A DNA stretch of 64,000 nt, taken from assembly GCF_022489025.1 (NCBI RefSeq), contig NZ_JAKVTG010000005.1, positions 1 through 64,000 on the forward strand, read 5' to 3'. Source of the DNA: Planococcus halocryophilus (lineage in GTDB: Bacteria; Bacillota; Bacilli; Bacillales_A; Planococcaceae). Of this stretch, positions 62,545 through 64,000 are shown in pieces (position 1 is the stretch's first letter; every line of letters starts with the position of its first letter). The notes beneath the pieces are model-generated. The model saw nothing but the letters and a program-made list of their open reading frames with translations. It did no database searches and had not been told where the DNA came from. Both the position numbers and the translations under genes were made by a program.

Positions 62545-63888
62545 TTACAAGTGATTATTGCCAATCAGCTTGATTGTTGTCATTTCTTCAATAGCTAGAT
62601 TGACTTCTTCTTTACGTGTCGTTCCTTTGCTATTTCTTGTAAAAACACCTGCATGTAAGACAGATTCCGGCGCATTCATGTAGGACATCACATCTTGTTT
62701 TGTATGAAAAGGCATAATACTAATAATTGGGGCAAATGTAATTCCACGAGCTACTGTGCTATCTGCTGTTACACCACTAATTATGGTTGGTTCCATCATT
62801 GTTTGATGCCGACTGCCACCAACTAATACAGTCGCTCCTCTTTCAATCATATTCCTAACCCATGTTTCTGCTTTTTCTGCAGCCGCTAAACTAGCCATTG
62901 GACCAATATCTATTGTGTCATCTAGTGGATTTCCTATTTTAAGTGTTTGTACTTTTTTAATGAGCTCTTCTAGAAACTTTTCATATATTCCTTTTTGCAC
63001 GAAAACATGCTGTGCAGACATAATTGACCGATCCGTGTGTAGTAAACCTGCATTTACAACGGTGGTAATCGCAAAATCTAAATCAGCTTCATCAAAGATA
63101 ATTGTTGGGTTCTTCGTTTTGAAATCCAACAGAATCTTTTTCTTTTTGATGATGTCTTTTTCTTTCCAACTCTCAGCACTGCTTTTAGTACATATCACAA
63201 GTTTAACTTTTGGGTGATTCATTAAATTCCCTACTAAACTTTGATTGGCTCCTGCGATAATATTAATAACCCCTTTTGGCATACCTGCTTTTTCAAACAA
63301 TCGATAAAGCAGTCCTGTCGAATAGACGGTTGTCTCGGTGGGATTCAAAACGATGGTGTTTCCTGCCGCAATTGCAGGAGCCATTTTATAGAGTAGCAAT
63401 GTTAATGGATAGTTAACAGGTAAACTAATAGCTATTACGCCAAGCGACACCCGTTTGACTATACCTAGATGACTTTCTTCAACTACTTGGTTTAATGAAA
63501 CTCGTTCTTCGTAGATTGATTTTATAGCTTGTGATGCAAAACGTAGCACTTGAGCAGCATAAGCTATGTCCAGTCGACTAACTTTAATAGGCTTGCCTCC
63601 TTCTAAAGTTAATAGATGCGCAAATTGCTCCTGTTCACTTTCAAGCAAGTCCGCTGTTTTCCTCAAAATTTCAGCCCGTCTATGTGTCGGCATTTTCTTC
63701 ATAGTTTTCGTATAGACTCGATGTGCGCTACTAACTGCGTTCTCCGCATCTTGTGGTGTGGCGTATAAAATCTTTCCAAGTACTTCAGCATTGTATGGAT
63801 TGTAGATTGCGATTTCAGTGCGCTCTCCTTTATCTAATTCTTTGCCATCAATTATCGAGCCGAAATGATAGTTTTTAAGTTTAGTCAT
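62545..63888 (-). CDS. Aldehyde-dehydrogenase-like protein lacking catalytic residues
   Basis: The 447-residue protein aligns by eye with ALDHs over most of its length: PVNYPLTLLLYKMAPAIAAGNT, NPTETTVYSTGLL, FEKAGMPKGVINIIAG. The general-base motif ELGGKxP is replaced by DFKTKNP (near 253). The nucleophile motif NAGQxC is replaced by NAGLLHTDRSIMSAQ without a Cys (near 279). The usual PFGGxKxSG segment near the C-terminus is missing. The frame is intact with a good promoter and ribosome site, so it may be an expressed pseudoenzyme rather than a decaying gene. Confidence 0.8.
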   Translation of the reverse strand: MTKLKNYHFGSIIDGKELDKGERTEIAIYNPYNAEVLGKILYATPQDAENAVSSAHRVYTKTMKKMPTHRRAEILRKTADLLESEQEQFAHLLTLEGGKPIKVSRLDIAYAAQVLRFASQAIKSIYEERVSLNQVVEESHLGIVKRVSLGVIAISLPVNYPLTLLLYKMAPAIAAGNTIVLNPTETTVYSTGLLYRLFEKAGMPKGVINIIAGANQSLVGNLMNHPKVKLVICTKSSAESWKEKDIIKKKKILLDFKTKNPTIIFDEADLDFAITTVVNAGLLHTDRSIMSAQHVFVQKGIYEKFLEELIKKVQTLKIGNPLDDTIDIGPMASLAAAEKAETWVRNMIERGATVLVGGSRHQTMMEPTIISGVTADSTVARGITFAPIISIMPFHTKQDVMSYMNAPESVLHAGVFTRNSKGTTRKEEVNLAIEEMTTIKLIGNNHL

Positions 63889-63966
63889 TTCGGCCTCTCC
63901 CCTTTTTAACTCGGCAAATTTCTTTGTCTTTACAAAACACTAATTCTATAAACACTATTACTTAAT

Positions 63967-63994
63967 ATAGTATTCCTTTAAGAAGAATTGTCAA
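63967..63994 (-). promoter_or_regulatory. Promoter of the aldehyde-dehydrogenase-like gene
   Basis: A perfect TTGACA (63989-63994), a 16-base spacer and TACTAT (63967-63972), about 79 bases before the start codon, with a GGGGAGAGG box upstream of the ATG. Confidence 0.6.
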
Positions 63995-64000
63995 TATTCA

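Overview
The window looks like a chromosomal segment of a low-GC Gram-positive bacterium of the order Bacillales, most likely a Planococcus/Sporosarcina-type member of Planococcaceae. This is inferred from gene content and order, not from a search. The block yeaC-yeaD-yebA-guaA-pbuG has the Bacillus subtilis order. Shine-Dalgarno sites are strong, TTG and GTG starts are frequent, and control elements are typical of Firmicutes (guanine riboswitches, a PurR box, a BirA operator, cre sites). There is no clear prophage, insertion sequence or CRISPR array.

Layout: 1-210 is the promoter and leader of an rRNA operon running off the left edge. 465-8313 (minus) holds purine supply (pbuG and guaA, each behind a guanine riboswitch) and a MoxR/DUF58/transglutaminase membrane module. 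8432-10854 is NAD salvage (nadE, pncB), followed by an unidentified structured RNA on the plus strand (about 10943-11232). 11248-19295 is a catabolic operon (IlvD-type dehydratase, TRAP transporter, TtuC-like dehydrogenase, SDR, aldehyde dehydrogenase) with a cre site. 19497-20999 has two acetyltransferases around a long GC-rich hairpin.

21045-23988 is the most interesting part: a secreted subtilase, a TPR-type RNPP regulator and, overlapping the regulator's stop codon by one base, an unannotated 30-codon gene for an exported peptide. This has the layout of a PlcR/PapR or NprR/NprX peptide quorum-sensing cassette.

24033-34163 is mostly metabolic: oligo-glucosidase, a PBP, pgi, a BirA-controlled bioY, a class V aminotransferase, an RNA methyltransferase and panE, with a 21-bp tandem repeat at 32063-32167. 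34373-39930 holds membrane and hydroxybutyrate-type genes with a LysR regulator, and uppP. 40106-41516 is a sortase with its probable dedicated cell-wall substrate; the sortase seems to lack a normal start codon. 41722-50449 contains RNase H-like, KtrA, PhzF, adenine deaminase, a rhodanese remnant, cysK, an SDR, an MFS transporter and a small membrane protein. 50524-57870 contains a CPA1 antiporter, a ZIP-like protein, a probable sulfolipid (SQDG) operon and a CapA-like lipoprotein. 57971-63888 ends with a GDPD, DUF202, a degenerate EAL protein, YitT with a terminator in its leader, a VOC protein and an aldehyde-dehydrogenase-like protein that has lost its catalytic residues.

Functions are read from motifs and remembered family features; no database search or folding program was run.
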